A program made the position numbers and the translations under genes. From Novosphingobium sp. PhB165 (GTDB taxonomy: Bacteria > Pseudomonadota > Alphaproteobacteria > Sphingomonadales > Sphingomonadaceae), in the NCBI RefSeq assembly GCF_004341845.1, contig NZ_SLVB01000005.1, positions 248,001 to 312,000 on the forward strand: a DNA stretch of 64,000 bases. Reading direction: 5' to 3'. Position 1 is the stretch's first letter. The number at the start of each line of letters is the position of its first letter. Shown here piece after piece: positions 23,670 to 33,223 of the stretch. Below the pieces are notes generated by a model. It was not told the DNA's origin and did no database searches. It worked only from the letters and a program-made list of their open reading frames with translations.

Positions 23670-25289
23670 ATGGCCAGTGCGATTTCCGCCAACCGCGCCG
23701 AGCTGCTTGCAATCGCGAATTCCGTCGCTTCGGAGAAGATGATCGACAAGTCGATCGTCATCGAGGCGATGGAGGAAGCTATCCAGAAGTCGGCCCGTAA
23801 CCGTTACGGCGCCGAGAACGACATTCGCGCCAAGCTCGATCCGCGGACCGGCGACCTGCGCCTGTGGCGCGTCGTCGAGGTGGTCGAGCACGTCGAGGAC
23901 TACTTCAAGCAGGTTGACCTCAAGCAGGCCGAAAAGCTCCAGAAGGGCGCGCAGCTCGGCGACTTCATCGTCGATCCGCTGCCGCCGGTGGACCTCGGCC
24001 GTATCGACGCGCAGTCGGCCAAGCAGGTGATCTTCCAGAAGGTCCGCGATGCCGAGCGTGACCGTCAGTACGAAGAATTCAAGGACCGCGTGGGTGAGAT
24101 CATCACCGGCGTGATCAAGTCGGTCGAATTCGGCCACGTGATCGTGAACCTCGGCCGCGCCGAGGGCGTGATCCGCCGCGATCAGCAGATCCCGCGCGAA
24201 GCCGCCCGCGTCGGCGAGCGCGTCCGCGCGCTGGTGATGCGCGTCGAGCGTCAGAACCGCGGTCCGCAGATCTTCCTCAGCCGTGCGCACCCGGACTTCA
24301 TGAAGAAGCTCTTCGCGCAGGAAGTGCCCGAGATCTACGACAACATCATCGAGATCAAGGCCGCTGCCCGCGACCCGGGCTCGCGCGCCAAGATCGGCGT
24401 GATCAGCCACGATCACTCGATCGACCCGGTCGGCGCCTGCGTCGGCATGAAGGGCAGCCGCGTGCAGGCCGTCGTGCAGGAACTGCAGGGCGAGAAGATC
24501 GACATCATCCCCTGGAGCGAAGACACCGCGACCTTCGTGGTCAACGCGCTTCAGCCCGCGACTGTCAGCCGCGTCGTCATCGACGAGGAAGAAAGCCGCA
24601 TCGAAGTCGTCGTGCCCGATGACCAGCTCTCGCTGGCAATCGGCCGCCGCGGTCAGAACGTGCGTCTGGCCTCGCAGCTGACCGGCTCGCAGATCGACAT
24701 CATGACCGAGGCGGAGGCTTCGGAGAAGCGCCAGAAGGAATTCACCGAGCGCTCGAAGATGTTCGAGGAAGAGCTCGACGTCGACGAAACCCTTTCGCAG
24801 CTGCTGGTGGCCGAAGGCTTCAGCGAGCTGGAAGAAGTGGCCTATATCGAGGTTGCCGAACTGGCCGGAATCGAAGGCTTCGACGAAGAACTCGCCGAGG
24901 AACTTCAGAGCCGCGCGCAGGAAGCACTTGAGCGCCGCGAAGAAGCGAGCCGTGAGGAACGTCGCGGTCTGGGCGTCGAAGACGCGCTGGCCGAACTGCC
25001 GTACCTCACCGAGGCGATGCTGGTGGTTCTCGGCAAGGCCGGGATCAAGACGCTCGACGATCTGGCGGATCTCGCCACCGACGAGCTGATCGCCAAGAAG
25101 CGCACCGAACAGCGTCGTCGCGACGGTTCCGTGAACAAGCGCGCCCGCGACGAAGACAAGGGCGGCGTGCTCGGCGAGTACGGCCTGAACGAAGAACAGG
25201 GCAACGAGATCATCATGGCTGCCCGTGCCCACTGGTTCGAAGACGAACCGGCTACCGAGGAGGCCGCCGATGCGGAATCCTCGCAATGA
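23670..25289 (+). CDS. nusA: Transcription termination/antitermination factor NusA
   Basis: A 539-residue NusA. The order is N-terminal RNA polymerase-binding domain, S1 domain (EIITGVIKSVEFGHVIVNLG), two KH domains (GACVGMKGSRVQAVVQEL, LAIGRRGQNVRLASQLTG) and C-terminal acidic helix-hairpin-helix repeats. ATG 23670 follows the rimP stop by 4 bases; an earlier in-frame start inside rimP is not credible. It works in pausing, termination and rRNA antitermination. Confidence 0.97.
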   Translation: MASAISANRAELLAIANSVASEKMIDKSIVIEAMEEAIQKSARNRYGAENDIRAKLDPRTGDLRLWRVVEVVEHVEDYFKQVDLKQAEKLQKGAQLGDFIVDPLPPVDLGRIDAQSAKQVIFQKVRDAERDRQYEEFKDRVGEIITGVIKSVEFGHVIVNLGRAEGVIRRDQQIPREAARVGERVRALVMRVERQNRGPQIFLSRAHPDFMKKLFAQEVPEIYDNIIEIKAAARDPGSRAKIGVISHDHSIDPVGACVGMKGSRVQAVVQELQGEKIDIIPWSEDTATFVVNALQPATVSRVVIDEEESRIEVVVPDDQLSLAIGRRGQNVRLASQLTGSQIDIMTEAEASEKRQKEFTERSKMFEEELDVDETLSQLLVAEGFSELEEVAYIEVAELAGIEGFDEELAEELQSRAQEALERREEASREERRGLGVEDALAELPYLTEAMLVVLGKAGIKTLDDLADLATDELIAKKRTEQRRRDGSVNKRARDEDKGGVLGEYGLNEEQGNEIIMAARAHWFEDEPATEEAADAESSQ

Positions 25290-26010
25290 GCGCGTAAGCT
25301 CCGACATCGACGGTTCCGGCCCGGAGAGGACTTGCATCCTCTCCGGCCAGACCGGTGCGCGTGAAGCGTTCGTCCGTCTGGCGATTTCGCCTGACGGACT
25401 GGTGCTTCCCGACGTCCACGCGCGTGCCCCGGGGCGCGGCGCGTGGCTTGGCGTTTCGCGCGAGACCCTTGAAAATGCCCTCAAGAAGGGCAAACTAAAG
25501 GGAGCGATGGCGCGCGCCTATAAAGGCGCCCAACTCACCATCCCCGAAGACCTGGCAGACAGGATCGAACAGGCGCTGATCCGCGCACTGACCGACCGGC
25601 TGGGCCTCGAACTGAAATCGGGCAAGTTGCTCATGGGCTCGGACCGTATCGCGCAGAACGCGCGTGAGGGCCGGGTGGAGTGGCTCGCCCATGCCGCCGA
25701 TGCGAGCGAAGATGGCTCGCGAAAGCTCGACCAGGCCTGGAGAGTCGGGAGCGAGGCGGAAGGAAGCGGTCTCAAGGGCACACGCTTGCCACTGGACCGG
25801 GAGACGCTGTCTGTGGCATTGGGCCGCGACAACGTCGTTCACCTGGCGCTCAACGATCGCGGCTCGGCCAACCGAGTCGCGGCGCAGTTGCAGCGCCTCC
25901 TGCATTTCCAGGGGCAGCCCCGTGCCGGCGAAACCGCCGATGAGCACGGGGGCGATATGGCTAGTGGCACGGATACGGCACAGGCTGCTGCATCCGCGAC
26001 GACGAATTGA
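25270..26010 (+). CDS. YlxR (DUF448) RNA-binding protein fused to an L7Ae-like domain
   Basis: A 246-residue protein. The N-terminal YlxR domain has the family RTCILSGQTGAREAFVRLA and the GRGAWLGVSRE loop. The C-terminal half resembles the L7Ae-like partner domain often fused in alphaproteobacteria (KSGKLLMGSDRIAQNAREGR), then diverges. YlxR (RnpM) binds RNase P RNA in Gram-positives. ATG 25270 overlaps the nusA end by 20 bases. It sits between nusA and infB, the usual place. Confidence 0.88.
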   Translation: MRNPRNERVSSDIDGSGPERTCILSGQTGAREAFVRLAISPDGLVLPDVHARAPGRGAWLGVSRETLENALKKGKLKGAMARAYKGAQLTIPEDLADRIEQALIRALTDRLGLELKSGKLLMGSDRIAQNAREGRVEWLAHAADASEDGSRKLDQAWRVGSEAEGSGLKGTRLPLDRETLSVALGRDNVVHLALNDRGSANRVAAQLQRLLHFQGQPRAGETADEHGGDMASGTDTAQAAASATTN

Positions 26011-26033
26011 GACCGAAGGGCAAGACGAGAGAT

Positions 26034-28856
26034 ATGAGCGAGACCGACAACAAACCGACCCTGGGCCGCAAGCCGCTTGGGCTTAAGCGCTCGGTGGAAG
26101 CGGGTGAGGTCAAGCAGACCTTCAGCCACGGCCGCACCAACAAGGTGGTGGTCGAGGTGAAGCGTAAGAAGCTGATCGGCAAGCCCGGGTCCGAAGGCGC
26201 AGTAGAGGCCGCTCCGGCGCCTGCGCCGCAGGCCGCCGCGCCCGTGCAGCAGCGCCCCGCGCCGACGCCGCCGCCGGCCCCGCGTCCCACGATCATTCCG
26301 GGCGAGACCCCGCAGGAGCGCGTTGCCCGCCTCCAGCGCGAGGCTGAGGCCGATCGCTTTGCCGCGCTCGAAGAAGCCAATCGCCGCGAGCAGGAAGAGA
26401 AGCTGCGCGCGCTTGAGGATGAAAAGCGCCGCGCGGAAGATAACCGCCGCGCCGAAGAGGAAGCCGCCCGCGCCGCCCAGAGCGAGGCTGCCGCACCGGT
26501 GGAGACCGAACAGGCCGCCGAGCCTGCTGCCCCGGAAGCCGTTGCTGCCGAATCGGCTGCGCCTGAAGCAGTCGCCGCTCCGGCTGCCGAAGCCGCTGCT
26601 CCGGTTGAAACACCTGCCGAGGTTTCCGCTGAAGCGCCTGTCGAAGCCAAGGCTGCTCCGCAGCCTGCCGCGCCTGTTGCTGCAACGCCCGCTCCGGCTC
26701 CCGCGCCGCGTCGTTTCACCCCGGTGAAGCGCCCCGAGCCGGTGCGTCGTCCCGAGCCTGCTCCGGCTGCTGCCGAGCCCGCTGCTGCCGCTCCGGCTGC
26801 TGCTCCCGCGCCCGCCGCGCAGGCTACGGCTTCGGCACCTGCCGCAACCGCGAACGCGGGCAGCGCTGCTCCCCGTGGTCCGGCCGCACCCAAGAAGGGC
26901 GCTCCGCCGCCGCCGCGCAGCACGCCCGAGCGTGACCGCAAGGGTGGCGATCGCCGCCAGTCGGGCAAGCTGACCGTCAACCGCGCTCTGAACGACGACG
27001 AGGGCGCCCGCGCCCGTTCGCTCGCCGCGCTGAAGCGTGCCCGTGAGAAGGAGCGCCGTGCGCACTTCTCGGGCTACAACCAGCAGCGCGAGAAGCAGGT
27101 CCGCGACGTGGTCGTCCCCGAGGCGATCACCGTTCAGGAACTGGCGAACCGCATGGCCGAGAAGGGCGCCGACCTCGTCAAGTCGCTCTTCAAGATGGGC
27201 ATGATGGTCACCGTCAACCAGACGATCGATCAGGACACCGCTGAACTGCTCGTGACCGAATTCGGCCACAACATCCAGCGCGTGTCGGAAAGCGATGTCG
27301 ACATCGACAGCTCGACCGACGTCGATGCGACCGAGACGCTGAAGCCGCGTCCGCCGGTCGTCGCGATCATGGGCCACGTCGACCACGGCAAGACCTCGCT
27401 GCTCGATGCCCTGCGCGGTACCGACGTGGTGAAGGGCGAAGCCGGCGGCATCACCCAGCACATGGGCGCCTACCAGATCAAGACCAAGGGCGGTGAGCTG
27501 ATCACCTTCCTCGACACGCCGGGCCACGCCGCCTTCACGCAGATGCGTATGCGCGGTGCCAACGTGACCGACATCGTGATCCTGGTGGTCGCTGCCGACG
27601 ACGGCATCATGCCGCAGACGATCGAGGCCATCAATCACACCCGCGCCGCCGGCGTGCCGATGATCGTGGCCATCAACAAGATGGACAAGCACGAGGCCAA
27701 CCCGCAGCGCGTCCGCGAACGTCTGCTTGAGCACGAGATCGTCGTCGAGGCGATGTCGGGTGAAGTGCAGGACGTGGAAGTCTCGGCCAAGTCCGGCGCC
27801 GGTCTCGACGAGCTGATCGAGAAGATCCTGCTTCAGGCCGAACTGATGGAACTGAAGGCTAACCCGGACCGTGAGGCCGAGGCGACCGTGATCGAAGCCA
27901 AGCTCGACAAGGGCAAGGGTCCGCTCGCGACCGTGCTGGTCAACCGTGGTACCCTGAAGGTCGGCGACATCCTCGTCGTCGGTACCGAGAGCGGCCGCGT
28001 GCGCGCCATGCTCGACGACAAGGGCCGCCAGGTGAAGGCCGCACCGCCTTCGATGCCGGTCGAAGTCCTCGGTATCGGCGGCGTGCCGATGGCCGGTGAC
28101 AAGCTGACCGTGGTCGAAAGCGAGCAGCGTGCCCGCGAAGTCTCGGCCTACCGTCAGGAACAAGCGACTGCCAAGCGCACCGCGACAGCGCCCGCCAGCA
28201 TCGACACGATGTTCTCGGCGCTTGCTGCCAAGCAGAACGTCATCGAGTATCCGGTGGTGGTCAAGGCAGACGTGCAGGGTTCGGTCGAAGCGATCAACTC
28301 GGCGCTTCACGCCCTGTCGAACGACGAGATCAAGGTCCGCATCCTGCACTCGGGCGTCGGTGCCATCACCGAGACCGACGTGGCCCTGGCTTCGGCCTCG
28401 GGTGCGCCGATCGTCGGCTTCAACGTCCGCCCGAACGCCAAGTCGCGCGAGCAGATCGAGAAGACCAAGACGCCGATGATGTACTACGACGTCATCTACG
28501 AGCTGACCGCAGAGGTCGCGAAGCAGATGGCCGGCATCTGGGGTCCGGAACGCATCGAAACCGTCGTCGGCCGCGCCGAAGTCAAGCAGGTCTTCCCGGC
28601 CGGCAAGCGCGACAAGGCCGCTGGTCTGCTGGTGGTCGAAGGCTTCATCCGCAAGGGTCTCAGCGCCCGTCTTACCCGCAACGACGTCATCGTTTCGGCA
28701 ACGACGATCTCCTCGCTGCGCCGCTTCAAGGACGACGTGGACGAAGTGCGCGCCGGTCTGGAATGCGGTGTCGTGCTGGCGGATACCAACGACATCAAGC
28801 CGGGCGACCACCTCGAAGTCTTCGAGGTCAGCCACCGCGAGCGTACGGTCGGCTAA
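26034..28856 (+). CDS. infB: Translation initiation factor IF-2
   Basis: A 940-residue IF-2, the GTPase that brings initiator tRNA to the 30S subunit. Residues 1-330 are a long Ala/Pro/Glu-rich, low-complexity region with charged helices. The G domain shows GHVDHGKTSLLDAL at about residue 447, DTPGHAAF and NKMDKH. Domains II-IV follow, ending FEVSHRERTVG. ATG 26034 is chosen; a TTG nine codons earlier lies at the end of ylxR. The alanine-rich spacer is typical of alphaproteobacteria. Confidence 0.97.
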   Translation: MSETDNKPTLGRKPLGLKRSVEAGEVKQTFSHGRTNKVVVEVKRKKLIGKPGSEGAVEAAPAPAPQAAAPVQQRPAPTPPPAPRPTIIPGETPQERVARLQREAEADRFAALEEANRREQEEKLRALEDEKRRAEDNRRAEEEAARAAQSEAAAPVETEQAAEPAAPEAVAAESAAPEAVAAPAAEAAAPVETPAEVSAEAPVEAKAAPQPAAPVAATPAPAPAPRRFTPVKRPEPVRRPEPAPAAAEPAAAAPAAAPAPAAQATASAPAATANAGSAAPRGPAAPKKGAPPPPRSTPERDRKGGDRRQSGKLTVNRALNDDEGARARSLAALKRAREKERRAHFSGYNQQREKQVRDVVVPEAITVQELANRMAEKGADLVKSLFKMGMMVTVNQTIDQDTAELLVTEFGHNIQRVSESDVDIDSSTDVDATETLKPRPPVVAIMGHVDHGKTSLLDALRGTDVVKGEAGGITQHMGAYQIKTKGGELITFLDTPGHAAFTQMRMRGANVTDIVILVVAADDGIMPQTIEAINHTRAAGVPMIVAINKMDKHEANPQRVRERLLEHEIVVEAMSGEVQDVEVSAKSGAGLDELIEKILLQAELMELKANPDREAEATVIEAKLDKGKGPLATVLVNRGTLKVGDILVVGTESGRVRAMLDDKGRQVKAAPPSMPVEVLGIGGVPMAGDKLTVVESEQRAREVSAYRQEQATAKRTATAPASIDTMFSALAAKQNVIEYPVVVKADVQGSVEAINSALHALSNDEIKVRILHSGVGAITETDVALASASGAPIVGFNVRPNAKSREQIEKTKTPMMYYDVIYELTAEVAKQMAGIWGPERIETVVGRAEVKQVFPAGKRDKAAGLLVVEGFIRKGLSARLTRNDVIVSATTISSLRRFKDDVDEVRAGLECGVVLADTNDIKPGDHLEVFEVSHRERTVG

Positions 28857-29023
28857 GGCCTGCCGGTCTCACGCGGGCGAAAGCTCAGCGCGAACAGACG
28901 GCCATCGTCGGGCGAACAGCCCGGCGGTGGCCGTCCGCCGTTGGGGCTTCCCGGACCCGCAGCAGTTTGTATCTTCCGGCAGCCGGATTAAGTGCCGGAA
29001 CCTCTGGTTATGATGGTGGACCG

Positions 29024-29557
29024 ATGACCCGTTACTGTGCCTTCTTCGCCTCGATCAATGTCGGCGGAAACCGCCTGACCATGGCCGACTTGCGCTATGC
29101 GCTTGAGCGCGAGGATATCGCCAATGTCGAAACCGTCATCGCCAGCGGCAATGTCCTGTTCGACTACGACGACCGCCCGACCGAAGGCTTGGAAGAGCTG
29201 TTCGAATACGTGATGCGCGAACGCTTCGACATGCAGACCTTCGCCGCCGTCCGCAATCGCGCCGAAGTGTTGGCGGCAGTCGAGCAAAATCCCTTCGTCG
29301 GCGGGAGCGAGGACAAGTTCGTCCATACCTTCCTGCTCGAACGTCAGCCCACCCAGGCGCAGTTCGACAAGCTGGTGGCCGATTACGCCGGGCGCGGGGA
29401 TGAGACGCTCGCATTGGGGCCGCGCAGCCTCTACGTCGATTTCGTCCACGGAGTGGCCGAGAGCCGGCTGACCTCGGCCTTCATCGAGCGCAAGCTGGGC
29501 TGCCGGGGCACTGCCCGCAATGTCCGCTCGCTGGCGCGTATCGTGGCCAAGATGTGA
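29024..29557 (+). CDS. DUF1697 family protein
   Basis: A 177-residue protein of the DUF1697 family. The start MTRYCAFFASINVGGNRLTM and the segment IANVETVIASGNVLF are diagnostic, and ERKLGCRGTARNVRSLARI closes it. The fold is known but the biochemical role is not. ATG 29024 is used; the in-frame extension to 28763 overlaps the infB end. It separates infB from rbfA, which are usually closer. Confidence 0.88.
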   Translation: MTRYCAFFASINVGGNRLTMADLRYALEREDIANVETVIASGNVLFDYDDRPTEGLEELFEYVMRERFDMQTFAAVRNRAEVLAAVEQNPFVGGSEDKFVHTFLLERQPTQAQFDKLVADYAGRGDETLALGPRSLYVDFVHGVAESRLTSAFIERKLGCRGTARNVRSLARIVAKM

Positions 29558-29584
29558 GCCTCCGGCGCATCCGCGCCGGGCATG

Positions 29585-29618
29585 AAAAAGGGCGGCGCGC
29601 CAGATGCGCACCGCCCTT
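29585..29618 (-). terminator. Terminator downstream of rcnB, between convergent genes
   Basis: AAGGGCGG pairs with CCGCCCTT (29588-29595 with 29611-29618). On the minus strand the stem is followed by TTTTT, right after the rcnB stop. It may also stop plus-strand transcription from the DUF1697 gene. Confidence 0.75.
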
Positions 29619-29642
29619 CCTATTCGGTTCCGTGATCGGAGA

Positions 29643-29981
29643 TCAGTGGAACATGTTCATGGTCACAGCGGCAATGACTCCGCTGGTGATGCCCACGAGC
29701 AGCATGTCATTGCCCGAACGGACGTAGTGGTAGCCCTTCGGCGGGGCCTTCACGTTGTGGTAGTGGCGATAGTCGACGACCTGGTAGTTGGTCGCACGAT
29801 TGCGGTCGAACCGCTCGCCCTTCTGGAAACGGTGCGGCGCGGGGGCCTGCTTGTGGGGCTCGGAGTGGCCCTGCGGACCATGGCCCTGCTGGCCATGATA
29901 GTCGGGCGCCGCCATCGCGGGTGCTGCGAGGCCGGGCATCGCAAGCGCGGCGACGAGCAGGGTGGCGGTGAACTTTCGCAT
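29643..29981 (-). CDS. RcnB family periplasmic protein
   Basis: A 112-residue exported protein. The signal peptide is MRKFTATLLVAALAMPGLAA with cleavage after AMA. A His/Gln/Pro-rich stretch follows, and then the RcnB domain (ERFDRNRATNYQVVDYRHYH, PPKGYHYVRSGNDMLLV). RcnB of E. coli tunes nickel/cobalt homeostasis in the periplasm, and the His-rich segment here fits metal binding. No rcnA efflux gene is adjacent, so the metal role is uncertain. Confidence 0.85.
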   Translation of the reverse strand: MRKFTATLLVAALAMPGLAAPAMAAPDYHGQQGHGPQGHSEPHKQAPAPHRFQKGERFDRNRATNYQVVDYRHYHNVKAPPKGYHYVRSGNDMLLVGITSGVIAAVTMNMFH

Positions 29982-30091
29982 TTTGTCAGCTCCTTGAAGC
30001 GTGGGGGGACGGTGTCTTAACCACAGGAACGGCGAATGGTGTCAGAAACAATTGTTGCAAATTGTCGCCGGCCGCCCACATGGAGACTTCC

Positions 30092-30514
30092 ATGGCCCGC
30101 CAGCAGATCACGCCCGAACAGCACTCCGTCCGCCTTCTCAAGGTGGGTGAGCAAGTGCGTCACATCATTTCCGAGATTCTCTCGCGCCAGCAGGTCCACG
30201 ACCAGACGCTGAGCGGGCATCTCGTTTCCGTTACCGAAGTGCGGATGACACCCGATCTGCGGCAGGCGACCGTTTTCGTGAAGCCGCTGCTCGGTGTGGA
30301 CGAGGAAGAAGTGCTCAAGGCGCTGCGTACCAACACCGCCTTCTTCCAGCGCGAAGTCGCCCAGCGGCTGAAGCTGCGGTCGGCGGCCAAGATCCGCTTC
30401 CGTCAGGATGAGACGTTCGAGGAAGCGAGCCGCATCGATGCGTTGCTCAGCGATCCGCGCGTGAAGCGCGATCTCGATGCGGCCGGAAGCGATCCGATCG
30501 ACGAGGAAGAGTGA
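30092..30514 (+). CDS. rbfA: Ribosome-binding factor A
   Basis: A 140-residue RbfA, a KH-fold 16S rRNA maturation and cold-adaptation factor. Conserved parts are RLLKVGEQVRHIISEILSR, VTEVRMTPDLRQATVFV and KIRFRQDETFEEASRIDALL. GGAGA lies seven bases before ATG 30092, so the earlier in-frame starts are rejected. In many bacteria it directly follows infB and precedes truB; here about 6 kb of other genes separate it from truB. Confidence 0.96.
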   Translation: MARQQITPEQHSVRLLKVGEQVRHIISEILSRQQVHDQTLSGHLVSVTEVRMTPDLRQATVFVKPLLGVDEEEVLKALRTNTAFFQREVAQRLKLRSAAKIRFRQDETFEEASRIDALLSDPRVKRDLDAAGSDPIDEEE

Positions 30515-30565
30515 GGCGCGGGAGGGCCGTCTGGGCCCTCCGTCCCCCAATACTCCTGCGCCGGG

Positions 30566-32347
30566 TCAGCCCGGCGCGAATGTCAGCGTGACGCGGTCCC
30601 AGCGCGCGGCGGCGAGGTCCTCGGGCGTGATCCAGAACTGGAACAGCCCCGTATCTCCCCAGTTCCACTCGATCATATCGTCGCAGCCGAGCTGAAGCAG
30701 CAGCACCTGACCGGGGTGGACCAGCGAGCCCGCTACACCGGCGCCGAACAACTGGTGCTGGTGGCGGATCGCCAGCAGATGGCCGGAATTGATCCGCGCC
30801 AGTTCCTCGTCGGGCACTTGGGCAAAGGCGCCATCATCGCCGGTGACCATGGCGCGCAGCGAGACCGTCGCCAGATCACCCAGCGTCTGGGGCACGCAGA
30901 AGCGCACCAATCGCGCGCAGTCGTGATGGACCTGCGCGAGCACTTCCTCGATCACATCCATCTCGTCGGGATCGAGCGGGCTCCACGCATCGCGTCCGGC
31001 GATGAAGCCATCCATGGCGGCGATCATCCGCGCGAGGCTGGCACGCTCGGCCTGAAGCGCGGGTAGCTCCGCTTCGCTCGCAGCGAGTGCGGCGCGCGCT
31101 TCGTCGAGATCGCCGCGCGCGGCTGTCGGCGTTGCTTGCAGGGTGGCGAGACGGGCCTCGGCGTGGGTCAGGCGCTCCTGCTCCATTGCCATTTCCCGCG
31201 CGGCGCCATCCATGGCGGCGTGCAGGCAGTCGGCCAGATACATGACGCCGTGCCACCACAGCCGCTGCACCGGTTCGCGCACCGTATAGGCGCTCTCGCG
31301 CGTTGCCACGCGGGCGGTGAGCCAGGCGGTTTCGCCTGCATCTCCCGCAAGCTCTTCCGCGACCGGGTGCTCGTAGTCCTCGTCCGCCAAGTCACCGCCG
31401 ACCGGAGCCAGCACACCGGCAGGCCGTTCCGCGACCATCGGCTCCACGGGCCAGAACGGGAAGTAGGGCCGGGACAGCCGCGAAACATGCTCGGGGAGCG
31501 GATAGCCGCCCTCGTCGAAAGCGGGCGGGAGATCGGCGGGAGGTTCGGTGAAGACGTGATCGCCGCTGGGCACCTCGATCACCGCGCCGGTGCCTAGGAA
31601 AAACGCCAGCGCTCCGGAGCACGGCAGCGGGCTTTCGGGGCAGGCGGCGGCCAATTCGGCAAGGTCTATCTGCGCGGCGAAGGGCAGGGCGCCGTGTTCG
31701 TCGCGCGGCCATGACAGTGCGCCGAGCCGGGGCAGGCCGCCCAGCCAGCTGGTACTGTCGAACCATGTCTGCTCGTCGATGTCGCGTTCGCGGGGGCGGC
31801 GGGAGAGCACGATGGGGGTGAGCGAAAGCGCCGGAACTGTGCCGGCCCGTCGCGGCTCCACCGCCACGGGTTCGGGATCGGGCACCGGGGGATATTCGGA
31901 CTCGGCCGGAATGGCCTCGCCGACGATATCTGCTACTTCTTCGTAGCCCTCATCCCGCAGGAGGCCGGGCACGCGGTCCATTTCGGGTTCGACCGGATCG
32001 GGTTCAGGCCGCCAGACCAGTTCGGGATCGGGATGGACCAGCTTGCGCCGACGCCCCTGCCGCGATCTCGACGGTTCGACGTCCGACATCGGGACCAGCG
32101 CTGTGCGCCCGCTGCCACGCCCTACCACGGCCAGCAGCAGCGCCAGCACCATACCGGTCGCGAGCGGCGCGATCACGGCGGCGTCTCGCCCGGACAGCGC
32201 GGAGGCGCGTGCGGCGGTCTGGTCAAGCGTTTCGAGAGCAGGTCGCGCAGCGGGGGGACCCAATGGTGCGAGCGGGAACAGCGCGACATATGCAGCTACG
32301 ATCGCGGTCAGCGTGAAGACCGCGAAGACGGCGATCCATCTCCTCAT
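30566..32347 (-). CDS. Large membrane-anchored DUF1963 (YwqG-like) protein
   Basis: A 593-residue protein. Two hydrophobic segments near the N-terminus (IAVFAVFTLTAIVAAYVALF, APLATGMVLALLLAVVG) are followed by an acidic Pro/Glu-rich linker. The first YwqG-type block is LPRLGALSWPRDEHGALPFA, AQIDLAELAAACP. A long helical insertion with a coiled coil (residues ~370-460) follows, and the C-terminal DUF1963 block is LLLQLGCDDMIEWNWGDTGL. GGAGGTGGTG precedes ATG 32347. The function is unknown. The insertion and membrane anchor are unusual for the family. Confidence 0.78.
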   Translation of the reverse strand: MRRWIAVFAVFTLTAIVAAYVALFPLAPLGPPAARPALETLDQTAARASALSGRDAAVIAPLATGMVLALLLAVVGRGSGRTALVPMSDVEPSRSRQGRRRKLVHPDPELVWRPEPDPVEPEMDRVPGLLRDEGYEEVADIVGEAIPAESEYPPVPDPEPVAVEPRRAGTVPALSLTPIVLSRRPRERDIDEQTWFDSTSWLGGLPRLGALSWPRDEHGALPFAAQIDLAELAAACPESPLPCSGALAFFLGTGAVIEVPSGDHVFTEPPADLPPAFDEGGYPLPEHVSRLSRPYFPFWPVEPMVAERPAGVLAPVGGDLADEDYEHPVAEELAGDAGETAWLTARVATRESAYTVREPVQRLWWHGVMYLADCLHAAMDGAAREMAMEQERLTHAEARLATLQATPTAARGDLDEARAALAASEAELPALQAERASLARMIAAMDGFIAGRDAWSPLDPDEMDVIEEVLAQVHHDCARLVRFCVPQTLGDLATVSLRAMVTGDDGAFAQVPDEELARINSGHLLAIRHQHQLFGAGVAGSLVHPGQVLLLQLGCDDMIEWNWGDTGLFQFWITPEDLAAARWDRVTLTFAPG

Positions 32348-32502
32348 CACCACCTCCAGCAAGGGCCAACTCAGCCTCGGCCACCGTCAGCTTCGAGTTG
32401 TCGCCATAGTGTCTTAGAGAACCTTGCTGGCTTCCATTCAAGCGGGGACAAATGCAGTTCATGCCCGTGCGGAGGGCAAGTGGGCATGTTATCCCCAGTT
32501 AG

Positions 32503-33096
32503 ATGGCTAAACTCTATTTTTACTATGCCAGCATGAATGCCGGGAAGTCGGCGACCTTGCTTCAGGCGAACTTCAATTACCACGAACGCGGCATGCGCAC
32601 GATGCTCTGGACGGCCGCGCTGGACGACCGCGGCAGCGGCGAAAGCGGTGACGAGCACGCCATCGAAAGCCGCATCGGCCTCCATGCCGCCGCCCACCGC
32701 TTCACGCCCGAGACCGACCTGGCCGCACGGGTCGGCGCCGTCCACGCGGTGGAGCCGCTGGCCTGCGTGCTGATCGACGAGGCGCAGTTCCTCACCCCCG
32801 AACAGGTCTGGCAATGCGCGCGGATTGCCGACCGTTCGGGCATCCCGGTGCTCTGCTACGGGCTGCGGACCGATTTTCGCGGAGAACTGTTTCCAGGCTC
32901 CGCTGTGCTGCTGGGGATTGCCGATTCCCTCGTGGAGTTGAAGGCGGTCTGCCATTGCGGCCGCAAGGCGACGATGAACCTGCGGGTTGATGCCTCCGGG
33001 GCGGGCGTGCGCGAGGGCGCGCAGACCGAGATTGGTGGGAACGATCGCTATGTTGCGCTGTGCCGCCGTCATTTCGGGGAATCGCTGGGGCTCTAG
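32503..33096 (+). CDS. tdk: Thymidine kinase
   Basis: A 197-residue type II thymidine kinase that salvages thymidine to dTMP. The P-loop is SMNAGKSA, the catalytic and lid region contains VLIDEAQFLTPEQV, and zinc ligands occur in VCHCGRKATMN and near the C-terminus (LCRRH). It stands alone on the plus strand, divergent from the DUF1963 gene, with a GC palindrome repeat after it. Confidence 0.96.
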   Translation: MAKLYFYYASMNAGKSATLLQANFNYHERGMRTMLWTAALDDRGSGESGDEHAIESRIGLHAAAHRFTPETDLAARVGAVHAVEPLACVLIDEAQFLTPEQVWQCARIADRSGIPVLCYGLRTDFRGELFPGSAVLLGIADSLVELKAVCHCGRKATMNLRVDASGAGVREGAQTEIGGNDRYVALCRRHFGESLGL

Positions 33097-33140
33097 GCGA
33101 ACGACCAATTCAGAACGGAAGAAGACGCCCAACCCAACCC

Positions 33141-33223
33141 GTCATCCCCGCGAAGGCGGGGATCCCGCTATTCTTGGCGGGCGTGGCAAAAGGAAGCGGG
33201 GCCCCCGCCTTCGCGGGGGCGAC
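33141..33223. repeat. GC palindrome repeat, copy 1
   Basis: Arms CCCCGCGAAGGCGGGG (from 33141) and GCCCCCGCCTTCGCGGGG (to 33223) flank a short AT-richer centre. Related copies occur at 40351, 52265 and 57513. The 388-base tdk-sulfotransferase gap otherwise holds only a 16-base palindrome AATTCAGCGCTGAATT at 33310-33325. Confidence 0.85.

Noticed and set aside
23625..25493. A 622-codon frame antisense to nusA
   Set aside because: Shadow of nusA: Asp/Leu/His/Val-rich with no motif or ribosome-binding site.
25839..28835. A 998-codon frame antisense to infB
   Set aside because: It is a shadow of the strongly biased infB codons; the translation is low-complexity Gly/Arg/Leu/Asp with no recognisable motif.
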